The notes beneath the pieces were generated by a model, which did no database searches, had not been told where the DNA came from, and worked only from the letters and a program-made list of their open reading frames with translations. Below, piece by piece: positions 22,001 to 33,141 of a stretch of 64,000 bases of DNA. Position 1 is the first letter of the stretch. Each line of letters opens with the position of its first letter. The position numbers were made by a program, and so were the translations under genes. Origin of the DNA: Carya illinoinensis (Eukaryota > Streptophyta > Magnoliopsida > Fagales > Juglandaceae); contig NC_056766.1 in the NCBI RefSeq assembly GCF_018687715.1, forward strand, positions 18,445,501 to 18,509,500. The letters are read 5' to 3'.

Positions 22001-23732
22001 CCCATGCATCCGCTCCCCATGCAATCTCTCGTCTTGCCTGAATCACCGATATAATCATTGGCTTTTCTTTTAATCTACTCCCCGCAAATTCCAGACAATC
22101 ACCATCTGGAAGCTGAAAGCTAATTATCCGACTTCTGCAATTAATACTCGTAGAATATCGGTATAGCCAATCTATCCCGAGGATGATATCAAAACCCAAC
22201 AGCTTGAACACCACCAAATCAGCATCCAGGAATCTTCCCTCAAAATTTAACGGGCATCCCAAAGCAACCTTGGAACACCACACCATCTCACCATCGGGTA
22301 GAGCCACTACCATAGACTTCGGTAACGGTTCTGTGACCAAATCACACACCCGTGCAAACGTGGAAGACACAAACGATTGTGAAGCACCGGAATCAAACAA
22401 GGTACAAGCATAAAACTCATACAAACGAACTCTTCCTGTGATTACTCCAGCATCATGGGTCGCTGGTGCCTCATCATCCACCTCTCCGGGTGTGACAGCA
22501 TAAACCCGGGCTTGCACTGCTTGTCTCGGGTTGGTTCTTCCACCGCGCCTACCTCCACGGCTTCCTTGAACCATTCTTGGACATTCTCGGGAAAAGTGAC
22601 CCTGCTGGCCACAATTATAACATCGAGCCCCACCAGAAGAGCACTCACCCACATGGGCTCTATTACAAACTCCGCAAACAGGTACACGTCCTCCCATGCG
22701 AACACTTGAGGATGCTTGCGGTCGAGTCCCGGTCCGCTGAACAAACTTCTGAGGCGAACCCGAGCTGCTTCCTTCACCAGAAAAACTCCGCCTCTTTTGC
22801 CCTGGAGGGGAGCCCATACTCAGATTATTTTCCCGCTCTATAAGGGTGGCCACATCCACGAACTCCTGAAAAGTGGATATCCAATGGCTGACCACCATAC
22901 GGCGTATGTCATGACGCAGCCCCTCCTGGAAACGATCTGCTCGCATCTCCTCAGTGGCGACAAGGTGAGGAGCAAACCGCTCAAGTTCTATGAACCTCCG
23001 AGCGTATAGTTCCACTGTCGCACCCCCTTGGACCAGATTGGAGAACTCTCTTGCCTTTTGCTTCCTTACCGTTGCGGGAAAGAAGCGGTCATTGAACTCC
23101 TTCTTGAAACGCTGCCAGGTCACCGCAGCGAAAGATCCCAGTTCAGATTCCAACAGCACCCTCTTGGTATCCCACCAATCAGAAGCGGTGCCTTGCAAGA
23201 GATAGCTGGCGTAAAGTACTTGTTGTGCCTCATTGCACCCACACACCTCAAAAGTTTTCTCCAAATCTTTGATCCATTTTCCAGCTTGAAGTGGATCCTC
23301 ATTTCCAGTGAAGTGTGGAGTCCTATGCGCCAGGAAGCGCTCATAGGTGCATCCGGCTTGCACCATGCTACTGGACCCTCCTGGATACATCCAAGGCCCT
23401 CCCTGATATGGCCAAGGACCTCCTGGTTGTGGCCAATACCCTCCTTGTTGCGGACAAGGCTCTCCTGACGGTGGATAAGGTCCTCCTGATGGTGGCCAAG
23501 GACCCCCTTGTGGTGGCCAAGGTCCTTGTGGTGGCCAAGGCCCTGTATGTTGAGACCTCGCACTCTGTTGCATAAACTCCGTCATCTGCCGTATGGCTTC
23601 GGCTATGGAGTCATCCCTGGAGGTATTGTCCCGTGACTCCTGAGTATTTTTCCTTGGTCTCCCTGGTCTCCCCATTTTCCTGTCACAACACCACTCTTGA
23701 CCCTCCTTTAAGAAAACAAATAAAATCATCAT
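19038..23732 (-). pseudogene. gypsy gag-pol polyprotein, one nonsense codon
   Basis: One frame spans about 1,564 codons from ATG 23732; a second in-frame ATG at 23675 ([10 protein letters not shown]) is the likelier start. In order: a Pro/Gly-rich repeat stretch (residues about 65-110), Retrotrans_gag (about 130-300), a CCHC knuckle ([14 protein letters not shown], about 370), protease with DSGAS (about 445), reverse transcriptase with FIDD (about 785), then TAA at 21042-21044 in the RT/RNase H connection, after which the same frame resumes. RNase H keeps its acidic residues ([30 protein letters not shown]). Integrase has the HHCC zinc site (CHTCHQ) and DDE residues ([21 protein letters not shown]). 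The C-terminus is chromodomain-like. Apart from the single stop the frame is intact, so loss of coding capacity is recent relative to the LINE and the pol-less element nearby. Confidence 0.92.
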
Positions 23733-23950
23733 AAAACCAACAAAACAAAAACAACACTACACAGCAAGAGATAAAAGAAACCAACATGCCAAAACATAAC
23801 TAAATAAATAAAAACAAGCAAATAAGCTCAAACAGATAAACAAATAAACAAATCAAATAACAACTTTACTTAACATAAATTTTAAAACACAAACTTTAAA
23901 AGCATTCTGGTACTACCTACGGAACATGTGGTTTTACCCAGAGCCAAACC

Positions 23951-23962
23951 GCTCTGATACCA
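23951..23962 (-). other. gypsy primer-binding site (tRNA-iMet)
   Basis: On the minus strand TGGTATCAGAGC begins two bases after the 5' LTR end (TCACA). It is an exact match to the usual plant initiator-Met primer site and fixes the LTR edge at 23965. Confidence 0.9.
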
Positions 23963-23964
23963 CC

Positions 23965-25630
23965 TGTGACGCCCCCAAATCCCCACGCCCAAACACGGGG
24001 AAATCGAGACGTCCGGATGATGACATCACGGGTCACCACCCTAACGACGTGTGCCGATTGTGTGCAAGGCAACAAATGTGCACAAGAAATACGCAGCGGA
24101 TAACGAAAGTCATATAACTAAGTACCAGAATTTTTCTTAACATAATACAAGCTGTTTAAAACATACATAAATAAAATATTTCAAAACACAAATACAGCTT
24201 TAAAACAAACATAAGGCATAGCATCAGCAACCCGGCGGAGCCGCATCCTCAGGCTCAGCCTCCTCCTCCTCGTCCTCGAACTCTGCACCAAAAGCTACGA
24301 AACCAAAAATGGTTCCGCAGGTAAGTATAACCCAAACACTACCAGATAAAAACACATATAACTCAAACAACATGCACGCAAGAACAACCAAAACACATGC
24401 CCCGCAAAGCACATTTTTACCACGCATGCCAAAAACCCATTTGGCCCATAAAACACTACCATAAAACCAAACCTCGCCATTATCCCAGATAATGGCCCAA
24501 ACCACCATTTTCCCAGAAAATGGATCAAATGCCTCAAAATCACAACTCGCCATTTTCCCAGAAAATGGCCCATAACCGAAAACCATAACAACAATCAGCT
24601 CCGTATGCACCATGATCTCCCCTAGGGATCATCCGCACACCCTGGCTCAGTGCCACACCGCAGAGAACGGCTACGCGTGTGACACCTAAACGAGCGATGC
24701 CCAGACTCGCGCCCAGCGCGTACCGGGCCAGGCCATCCTGTAGCCCTCACCAGCGAAGGGCCACGGAGTCGGTGAATAGAGCGATGCCTAGACTCGCGCT
24801 CAGCGCGTACCGGGCTAGACCCATCCTCTAGTTCAGCTCCCGTCATCGCCCAGCGACAACTCAGGGGACGTCACTCAGTATTAACCACTCCCGAGTGACC
24901 AGAGGAGTTACGATTACGCATACACCATGATCTCCCCTAGGGATCATCCGTATACATGGCTCTGTACCACACCGCAGGTAACGACTGCGCATGTGGCACC
25001 TACACGAGAGATGCCCAGACTCGCGCCCAGCGCGTACCGGGCCGGGCCATCCTCTAGTCCCCGCCACTAGAAGGACCACGGAGTCGACACGACATCGTTA
25101 CCATATCGCGCGATCCGGTCGTCGCCCTGCGACAACCCAGGGGATGTCACTCAGTATTATCCGCTCCCGAGTGACCAGAGGAGCTCCACCGTGATAATAA
25201 CCCATCCCGGCTTGGGCTCGTGAGACACACGCACCCAACAGCCAAAAACGCCGATAAACATGATTTACTCAAATAAAATAAAATGCACATGTATGCAATA
25301 TGCAACGCACGCAAATAAAATGCAACGCACGCCTCACGGTACAACCAAATCAACCAAACAAAGCACTCCGTCCTCAATCCATCCGACCCCCGAAACTCCT
25401 CGGACTCAGTCCGGAATCAACAACCAACAACAATAAAATATTGAATGAGCAATATATATTAAAATCTGAAAATAGGGTTTGGAAAATACTTACAGCGCTA
25501 TATGGCAATTTTAGAAAACACGCGGCATTGCAAACGGCGGAAAAACAGCAACGTCACAGTGAAAATTCACTGTGGCCGTGGGTTGTGAAAAACCCACTTT
25601 TGAACGGGGACAAACTAGGACACAAAATTG
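23965..25630 (-). mobile_element. gypsy 5' LTR, truncated (1,666 of 2,449 bp)
   Basis: Matches 16472-18137 of the 3' LTR base for base in length, with about 30 substitutions counted by eye (about 1.8%). Similarity stops after 'aaattg' at 25630, where copia coding sequence begins. The missing 783 bp are the U3 end, which would contain the element's promoter. The hairpins (24477-24568) and GC-rich repeat (from 24608) are retained. Confidence 0.88.
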
Positions 25631-27492
25631 TCCTTGCTGATTGTCCTACTTCCTCCTCCCTTCCTCCCACTTCCTCACCAACAACTTCCATCATTCCCAT
25701 GCCTACTGCCCCTGCACTTCGTAGGTCAACCAGAAACAAAACTGCCCCTCAATATCTGAAGGACTTCCACTGCAAACAAGTCAGGCTTGTCTCATCTCAG
25801 CAATCAGCTTCCACAACAGATCCTTTATTAAATGGTAAGTTCTTTTCTCTCTCTGATTGCTTATCTTATAAGCATTTTAACCCCTCTTTTCAAGCTTTTT
25901 CATCATCCATTTCCATTCAAACCGAGCCCACTTCATACACACAAGCAATTAGAGATCCTGAGTGGAGAAAAGCCATGGATGCTGAAATTGAAGCTTTGGA
26001 AAACAACCATACTTGGACCATCACTGATTTGCCTAAAGATAAACAAGCAATCGGTTGTAAGTATGTCTATCGCATTAAATTCAAATCTGATGGTACTATA
26101 GAAAGATTTAAAGCCAGACTTGTAGCTAAAGGCTACACCCAACAAGAAGGCATCGATTATGATGAAACTTTCTCACCCGTTGCAAAGCTTGTAACTGTTA
26201 GATGCCTTCTTAGTGTTGTTGCCATCAAAGGATGGTATTTACATCAATTTGATATAAATAATGCATTTCTTAATGGTACCTTGCATGAAGAAATTTACAT
26301 GAAGAAACCCCCGGGATACACTAAGGGTGCACCAAACCAAGTTTGCAAATTGCTTAAAAGCCTCTATGGACTCAAGCAAGCCTCAAGACAATGGAACTCT
26401 ACACTTACTTCATCCCTCATTGCTTTGGGTTTCATCCAATCAAAGTCTGACTACAGTTTATTTACCAAGCATGAAGGGGGCAGTTTCATTGCTTTGCTGA
26501 TTTATGTTGATGATTTTCTGGTTTCTAGCAATTCCATAGATTCCATTGCTTCTCTAAGAACTTTTTTGAGTAGCAAATTCAAGATTAAAGACCTTGGCTG
26601 TCTCCGTTATTTTTTGGGTTTGGAAATTGCTAGATCTTCCCAAGGTATCCACATTTGTCAAAGGAAATATGCCTTAGACATTTTGGCGGATTCGGGAATG
26701 CTTGGATGCAAACCTCTTAGACTACCTATGGATCAACACTTCAAGATAAGTAAATCTGATGGCAACCCACTTCCTGATCCTAGTCTATTTCGAAGGTTAA
26801 TTGGTAGGTTATTGTATCTCACAATAACCCGCCCAGATATATGCTTTCCCGTTCAGTTATTAAGTCAGTTTATGGATCAGCCTTCTTCCTCACACCTGGT
26901 AGCAGCTTATCGAATTTTGAGATACATCAAAACTGCACCTGCTCAAGGTCTTTTGCTCCCATCTTCATCTCAAATTCAACTTACAGTTTATTGTGACTCA
27001 GATTGGGCCTCTTGCCCAGATTCTCGTCGATCTACGACAGGTTATTTTGTTTTCTTGGAACAATCTCTTATTTCTTGGAAGTCTAAGAAGCAAACGGTTG
27101 TCTCAAGATCATCAGCTGAAGCCGAGTATCGCTCCATGGCTACCACCTGCTCAGAAATCACTTGGCTTCACTTTCTTCTCCATGACCTTGGTATTTCTCA
27201 TCCACAGGCAGCTGTTCTTTACTGTGACAACCAGGCAACCCTTCACATTGCTGCCAATCCAGTGTTCCATGAGAGAACCAAGCACATCGAACTTGATTGC
27301 CACTTGATACGTGACAAAATTCAAGAAGGAAGTCTTACTAAACCTCATATTTCCTCTCAAGCACAATTGGCCGATGCATTCACCAAAGCTCTACCATCTT
27401 ATCTTCTTCAAGCACACCTATCCAAGATGGGAATAGTAAATTTCTATTCTCCATCTTGCGGGGGGATGTCAAGAGACACAGGCCAAGACTAA
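25631..27492 (+). pseudogene. copia reverse transcriptase and RNase H (3' part of polyprotein)
   Basis: This is the downstream half of the copia polyprotein, open from the gypsy junction to a stop inside the 3' LTR (27490-27492). A Ser/Thr/Pro-rich linker (SSSLPPTSSPTTS, then RRSTRNKTAP) leads to RVT_2 (DPEWRKAMDAE, RLVAKGYTQQ, FSPVAKLVTVR) with the catalytic YVDD at 26503-26514, then RNase H (CDSDWASCPD, SRSSAEAEYRSM, LYCDNQATLHIA, HERTKHIELDCH). No internal stop is present. By comparison with family architecture, roughly 100 residues between the integrase core and this linker are absent, removed with the gypsy LTR end. An open frame joins the gypsy LTR (from 25300) to this segment by chance; that fused start is not a real gene. 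Confidence 0.88.
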
Positions 27493-27724
27493 AGCTACAA
27501 GTCGTTTTACATATTCAGTTATTCATATTCTTAGTTGTCGCATACATTAAATATTCTTTTATTCATTTTTTGTATATGCTTATTAGCTGGCACACTATGA
27601 TAGGTTTAGTTTGTTAGTCTGTTAGATGATTCTCTGTATATATGCTCGATAGCAGTCTTGTAAAATAGTAGCTTGAATGGAATCGTAATAGCATTTTTCC
27701 TCCATTGATTAGCTCTCTGTTTCT
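27467..27724 (+). mobile_element. copia 3' LTR (258 bp visible)
   Basis: Begins TGTCAAGAG directly after a GGGGGGA polypurine tract and matches the 5' LTR through 'gctctctgtttct' with three substitutions. The terminal 37 bp present in the 5' LTR are absent, so either the 3' LTR lost its last bases or the LTR is shorter than the primer site suggests. Confidence 0.85.
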
Positions 27725-28072
27725 AGGATTAGTTATGCATGTAATAATATGGGCGCTGCATGAAAATGGAGACTTCTTGGCAAAGACGCTTCTATATAAT
27801 TAGGACTATCCATTCGGGTCGAGTTTTTTTTCAGCCTAGTCTAGGATCTGGATAACCGAGTTCTGGTTACGGGTTCCAATCCATGTCAAACCCTACCAGA
27901 ATCCGTATTGTAAAATTCGGACCTATTCGATCCCGATACAAGTATGTAGCCTAGATACTGAATTTAAAACCCGATACCCGGTTTTACATAAAAAAATAAA
28001 TAAATAAATAAACCTAAGCTTAAAAACTACCCTCTCTTCAAATCTTTTGAAGGGTACCTATTGTTTCCACCC

Positions 28073-28076
<4 letters not shown>

Positions 28077-28157
<81 letters not shown>
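28077..28157. repeat. (CT)n microsatellite, about 40 units
   Basis: Uninterrupted CT dinucleotides. Translated frames made of Ser-Leu or Arg-Glu alternation over it are artefacts. Confidence 0.97.
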
Positions 28158-28160
<3 letters not shown>

Positions 28161-28257
28161 AGCCCCATTCTAGTTTTTTAGGCAATTTCTCTCTCTGCTC
28201 AGACCTCTCTCTAACACAAAACCCTAGCCACCGCATCTCTCTATTTCAAGCTTCAGT

Positions 28258-28900
<643 letters not shown>

Positions 28901-28916
28901 AAATAAAAGCCATTGG
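28901..28916. repeat. 16-bp target-site duplication, left copy
   Basis: aaataaaagccattgg, repeated exactly at 30123-30138. Confidence 0.85.
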
Positions 28917-30122
28917 TTGACAGACATAAAACAATCAACAATATACACTAGAAGAAGAAGGAGAGAAAAGGAAGTTCTGACTCAAAAGACGAAAGAGCCG
29001 ACGGAGAGACCGATCGAGAGCCCAAAAAAACCCTAATCTAAACGTTGATCCTCGAGGGGGGGGGAGGGGGAGGGATTAGAACCTTCCCCTTTTCTCCTTT
29101 CTTTGTTGCTGCCTTTGCCTTCTTCTTTTTTTCTCGTTTTCCTTTCTTTTGTAGGTGTGTTTTCAGGCTAATAAGGGGGAGTGCCGACCGGTTTCTTTCT
29201 AACCGCCTTCCGCCAACACGCGCCCAGCCAGTTTGTTTGCCAGCCGCTGATCTTCAAGTCCACCGAACGCGGCACCAATCGGAGTGGTGTGTAGACCGCA
29301 CGCACAGGATGAAATCTCGACCGCTCAAGAGCATGGCCACTGCGCGCCACCGGGGAGCCACCGGCCGATTCAAAATTTGGTTTTTCTGGATCTCCAGACT
29401 CCGGGAAAGCATATTCAGACCGTCAGTTCTCCTCCAGAAACTCTTGCACCACAGCCTCTATTTTTGTATCTTCCGTCCCTCTGCTCCGTTGTTCTATTGT
29501 TCTGTTGATGTTTGCTCTGTTGTTCTATTGGTGTTGGTGTTTGCTACCGTGTTTTTGTTTGTTTTGGTGTTCTATGCGTTTCTTGTGAAGTCAATGGTGA
29601 GGTGGTGAGTTGTTGAGCGATCGCAATCTAAGGCAAGGAGCTGAAAGCGGCGGGCAATGCTACGGCCGGCCTTCGCTGTAGAGGTTGCTGTGGTCCGTAC
29701 GCAAGCTGGGTGCTCGTGCGTGGGGCTTGTGATGCTGATTGCCTGTGGAGGGTGTGCAGTTAGAGCTCATGTCGTCCTCGTGGTTGGGTTGTTTTTTGTT
29801 GGTTTTTGTTTTGTGGGTTGTCTATTTATTTAGTTTTAGTGTAGGTATATGCTATTGGACTGTTTGTTCATAGTAATTGTCTCTGCATTCCGCTTTCTTA
29901 GAAGTTGGAGGGGCCATCCAGTCTCTGGTCATACAGAGCGTTTACTCACTCTTTTGAGAGTTTTAGAAGTTTAAGACAATGTCCGTTACTTTGTGTGCAG
30001 GGAAGCTCCTGAGCAGTTGCGTTAGTCAATCTTATAGTCTGGTTATCCTGACTTATAAGTCACAGTTATAACTTTATTTATTGAATAAATGCAATAAAGC
30101 ATATTTCCATCAAAAAAATAAA
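28917..30122 (+). mobile_element. Retroposed insertion with A-rich tail and no recognisable RT
   Basis: A 1.2-kb segment is bracketed by an exact 16-bp direct repeat and ends in 'catcaaaaaaataaaaa', with AATAAA-type words (gaataaatgcaataaagc) just upstream. This is the signature of target-primed insertion by LINE machinery. The segment contains no reverse transcriptase, endonuclease or RNase H in any frame. An open frame at 29045-29608 has a biased Phe/Val-rich composition and no domain I recognise. The 5' part (about 28917-29060) is purine-rich and the 3' part GT-rich like plant LINE 3' untranslated regions. It could be a non-autonomous LINE derivative, a long SINE-like element or a retrocopied non-coding transcript; the sequence does not decide. 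Confidence 0.7.
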
Positions 30123-30138
30123 AAATAAAAGCCATTGG
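30123..30138. repeat. 16-bp target-site duplication, right copy
   Basis: Exact copy of 28901-28916, immediately following the A-rich tail. Confidence 0.85.
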
Positions 30139-30461
30139 CAAGAAATCATAATAGACATTTTACCATTCAGCCTTTAGTTGTGTTATCGATGACTAAAGGC
30201 ATTGAAAGTCTTTGTCCAAATAATCATTTTGCATGTTTCGAGGAATGGAGGACTTGTCGGGTATATATGTTTGGGTAGACTAGTTTTTTTTTTCTTTTCT
30301 AAGTAGAGTAATTTTATAAAAACTTTTTCTCACCCTCTTTCCAAATATACAAAACTCCTTGTCACAACCTTTTTTGCTTTTTAATTAAATATATATTAAT
30401 ATAAAAATACCTTAATTTAAAGTGAAACCCATAACTTCATCCCATACTAAAATGGGGATTT
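30139..30461. other. Intergenic AT-rich DNA
   Basis: No gene or repeat recognised between the retroposon and the next LTR element. Confidence 0.4.
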
Positions 30462-30968
30462 TGCACCCAGCCGAGTCAGACTCAGGCCTCCTACGTCGAA
30501 GCCCAAAGTCAATGAATAAGATCCAAGTAGGCCCAAAGAAGAGGGAGACCGGTGATGATCTCCCCAGTCACACCACATTAATTAGGGATAGATAGGTCGA
30601 GATCCTATCTCTTGTCAGATCGACCACATTGAATGCTGCTCAGAGTGGCCAGCCACGAGGCTGAATCGTTACGGCTAACAGGAGCGGCTGCATTGAATAC
30701 AACGCCATATGGCCCGGGACAAGGGTGATTATTACAACAACAAAAAGGCCTCACGAGAATCGGATATAAAGGGATGCTAATAATGAAAGAGAGGTTACAC
30801 ACTTGATCATTCTCATTAGCTTTTTGCATAACTTCTTACTTCCTTTGCTGCCTCCGAGAAATTCTAACTTTGGTATCGAAGGTGACACGGCCACCACCCG
30901 TTGCCCTTTCCTTCTACTTTCATATATGGCATCGTCCTTGCTTGGTGACTACAAAACATGCTTCAACA
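30462..30968 (+). mobile_element. Left LTR of the pol-less element
   Basis: Starts TGCACCCAG and ends CTTCAACA, two bases before the primer-binding site. Shared landmarks with the right LTR include 'cctatctc', 'gttacacac', 'gatcattctc' and 'gccctttccttc' blocks in the same order. Confidence 0.75.
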
Positions 30969-30970
30969 AC

Positions 30971-30986
30971 TGGCATCGTTTATGGG
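30971..30986 (+). other. Primer-binding site of the pol-less element (degenerate)
   Basis: TGGCATCGTTTATGGG lies two bases after the left LTR and resembles the TGGCGCCGTTTGTGGG-type site of Tat/Athila elements with a few changes, some of them C-to-T or G-to-A. Confidence 0.55.
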
Positions 30987-31049
30987 ATCTGATATGGTTT
31001 TGGCCTAACAGCATCAGCATGCCTTTTATATGCTAGCCACAACCCGCTC

Positions 31050-32896
31050 TTGTGCAAGTCTCAACTAGAGTTTACATCGGCAAGTATGGAAAGAAGATTC
31101 ATGAAAATGGAGAAACTTGTGAAATGGTTGACCTTAGATGTGGAAGCCCTTCGGCGAGAGAACGAAATGTTAAACCAGAGAAATATTGAGTTCGAGGGAG
31201 GTGAAGGACTGAGCGGGTGGAAGGGGAGTTACAGAATACTGGCGGGGTACCACCCGAGGACAAGGAACGTAAGTGGATGGGATACGAACTGCGTAGTCTC
31301 ATGGAAAAATACAAGAAGATGGCAAAGAGGATAAGAGGGTCATCCTCTGTGGACACCTTACTTAGCGGCACAAACCTGCCCTACAGTGCCGAAGTGATGG
31401 TAGTCTCGCTCCTCCCAAAATTCAAAGCCGTCGAGATAGAGATGTACAACGGGTTGAAAGATCTAGTCAAGCACCTAGAAACATTCAAAACTCATAGGAC
31501 GTTGCACAGCTTCCCAGGGGAGATAACGCATTGAAAGGCTCTGCCCAAGCATGGTTCGAAGCCTTTCAACCGTGCACCATCCATAGCTTTGAAGAATTTG
31601 GTCCTCAATTTTTTACTCAATTCATGGCTACCAAAAAAAGAAGATGGTTGGTTGTTTACCTTTTTACAGTGAATCAGAGGGAGGAAAATAGCTTAAAGGC
31701 CTACTTGTACCACTTCAATAAGGAATGGATAACGACATATGGCTAGGACCAGAAGATCACCCTGGCGGCACTCCTGGGTGGCATTTGGCCCTTTAGCCCC
31801 TTCAAGGTAGTCTTGGTGACCCTGCAGGATTTCATAGATTGAGCTGACGATTTCGTCAATACTGAGGACACCCTTGGAGCTTTGATCACCCTGAGGTAAA
31901 TGGGTGCAGTCCAAACATGGGAAGAAGGATGCTTGTGGGAGGATGGAGACTACAACTGAAGGGCTCACATGGACTACACCTACCATGAGAAGGAGGGCCA
32001 TGAAACCTAAGACTGCTAGCTCTTGAGAAGGAAAGTTATGGAGGAGATCCTCAAGGATATTCAAGATGAAGTCTAGGAAGAAATGTTCATACAACCTAGT
32101 GCCCGCCGCCCATCGACCCCAAGGGCGAGCAAAGATAGGCAGGAGTCAAGACAAGAAGGTCAGCAAAGTGAGAGATCAAGATGGAGGAATGTGAAGAGAA
32201 GAGAGGCAAGCCCGCTAGACTAGGATTGAAACAACGTCTTGTTAGGATAAATCCACACCATCGTTGGGGGACTCGCCAGTGAAGGCACCTTTGCATCAAG
32301 CAGGAAGGCTTACACCTGGAGGGCAAGGTACAAAGAGATTTCTGTGTCGGGAGGACACCCAAGCAGGCCCGAACTCATAAGAATCCAGTTGTCGCTTTTG
32401 ATGATGCCGATTGTGAGGGAGTCATCTATCCACATGAGGATGCCCTAGCGGAGATGTTGTTAGTGGCCAACTACAAAACCAAAAGGATACTAGTAGATAA
32501 TGGCAGCTCAGCCAACATCATTTTCTAGGAAGCGTTCTCCAAACTAGGGATAGGTCAAGACAAGTTGTAGCCACCCCCACACCCCTAAAAGGGTTCTATG
32601 GCTAGGCATTGTAGCCAATGGGGTCCATAACACTCCCCATCATCATTGGAACAAGGTGGCTCACGACGACCACCATGGTCGAATTCCTCGTAGTTAAGGC
32701 ATACTCTTCATACAACGCCATTATCAGGTGGCCGATACTAAACAACTTGAAACTGGTGACCTCAACCTCCCACCACAAGATAAAGTTCCCAACGAAGAAA
32801 GGCGTAGGAGTGGTGCACAGCGAGCAAGTGGTAGCAAGGGAATGCTACATACAAAAGCTACAAAGAAAGGAATTTGGCGAGTTCAAATTGGTATAG
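31050..32896 (+). pseudogene. Decayed gag-protease of the pol-less gypsy element
   Basis: Fragments in more than one frame match a Tat-type gag and protease. A coiled-coil-like start (MERRFMKMEKLVKWLT) is followed by VEIEMYNGLKDLVKHLETF and the Retrotrans_gag core (GSAQAWFEAFQP, FGPQFFTQFMATKKRR, ENSLKAYLYHFNKEW) at about 31530-31745. After several stops the protease appears with LVDNGSSANIIF at 32489-32524 (DNGSS being the Tat-type variant of the DTG site), a stop soon after, and then a protease C-terminal stretch (TMVEFLVVKAYSSYNAIIRWP, KLVTSTSHHKIKFPT, VVARECY) to 32896. Multiple stops and frameshifts mean no product is made. Confidence 0.75.
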
Positions 32897-33141
32897 GAGG
32901 GGAAAGAGAAGCCAACCTCTTTTTTTCCAATGCCACCAAGGGCCAACCAAGTTGAAGCCCTGAGAATCAGTAAGCTGAGCCATTCTGGGGTGGGTGAAAG
33001 CCCTCTTTTCCTCTTTTCTTTTGCATTTATTGACTCCCCATGTAAAGAACCGACAATGAGAATAATAAAAAGTGATGGTTTTGTGCATGAGAGTGCATGT
33101 GTGGATTGAATGACTCGACAATCCCCTTTGGTGACCAACAG

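Larger units (their letters stand above)
16472..25630 (-). mobile_element. Ty3/gypsy retrotransposon (chromovirus-like), nested in copia pol
   Basis: On the minus strand the order is truncated 5' LTR (25630-23965), primer-binding site, gag, protease, RT, RNase H, integrase, polypurine tract and complete 3' LTR (18920-16472). Integrase after RNase H defines Ty3/gypsy, and a chromodomain-like C-terminus ([26 protein letters not shown]) plus the long 2.45-kb LTRs suggest a Tekay/Del-type chromovirus. The two LTRs align without net indel over 1,666 bp with roughly 30 substitutions by eye. The 5' LTR lacks its outer 783 bp, the promoter-bearing U3 end, and the copia sequence next to it is also missing, so a deletion removed the right junction after insertion. 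One nonsense codon interrupts pol. Confidence 0.92.
13749..27724 (+). mobile_element. Ty1/copia retrotransposon, split by a nested gypsy element
   Basis: The two ends carry direct repeats beginning TGTCAAGAGACACAGG (13749 and 27467) that match over 258 bp with three substitutions and no indel. Inside, in order, are a tRNA-iMet-like primer site, gag with zinc knuckles, aspartic protease, integrase, a 9.16-kb insertion of a minus-strand Ty3/gypsy element (16472-25630), reverse transcriptase, RNase H and a G-rich polypurine tract just before the 3' LTR (27460-27466). Protease-integrase-RT-RNase H order defines copia. Without the insertion the element would be about 4.8 kb, minus whatever was deleted at the right junction. 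Short LTRs and the gag type suggest the Ale or Ivana lineages, but this is a guess. No 5-bp target-site duplication could be fixed. Confidence 0.9.

Noticed and set aside
25300..25630. N-terminal extension of the copia RT frame into the gypsy LTR
   Set aside because: The junction is made by the nested insertion and deletion; the in-frame fusion is accidental.
13743..27735. 'gatta' as copia target-site duplication
   Set aside because: The word occurs near both ends (13743-13747 and shortly after 27724) but not flush with the TG...CA ends, and it also occurs inside the LTR; probably coincidence.
29045..29608. 187-codon Phe/Val-rich frame
   Set aside because: Lies wholly inside the retroposed insertion, with biased composition and no known domain; not enough to call a gene.
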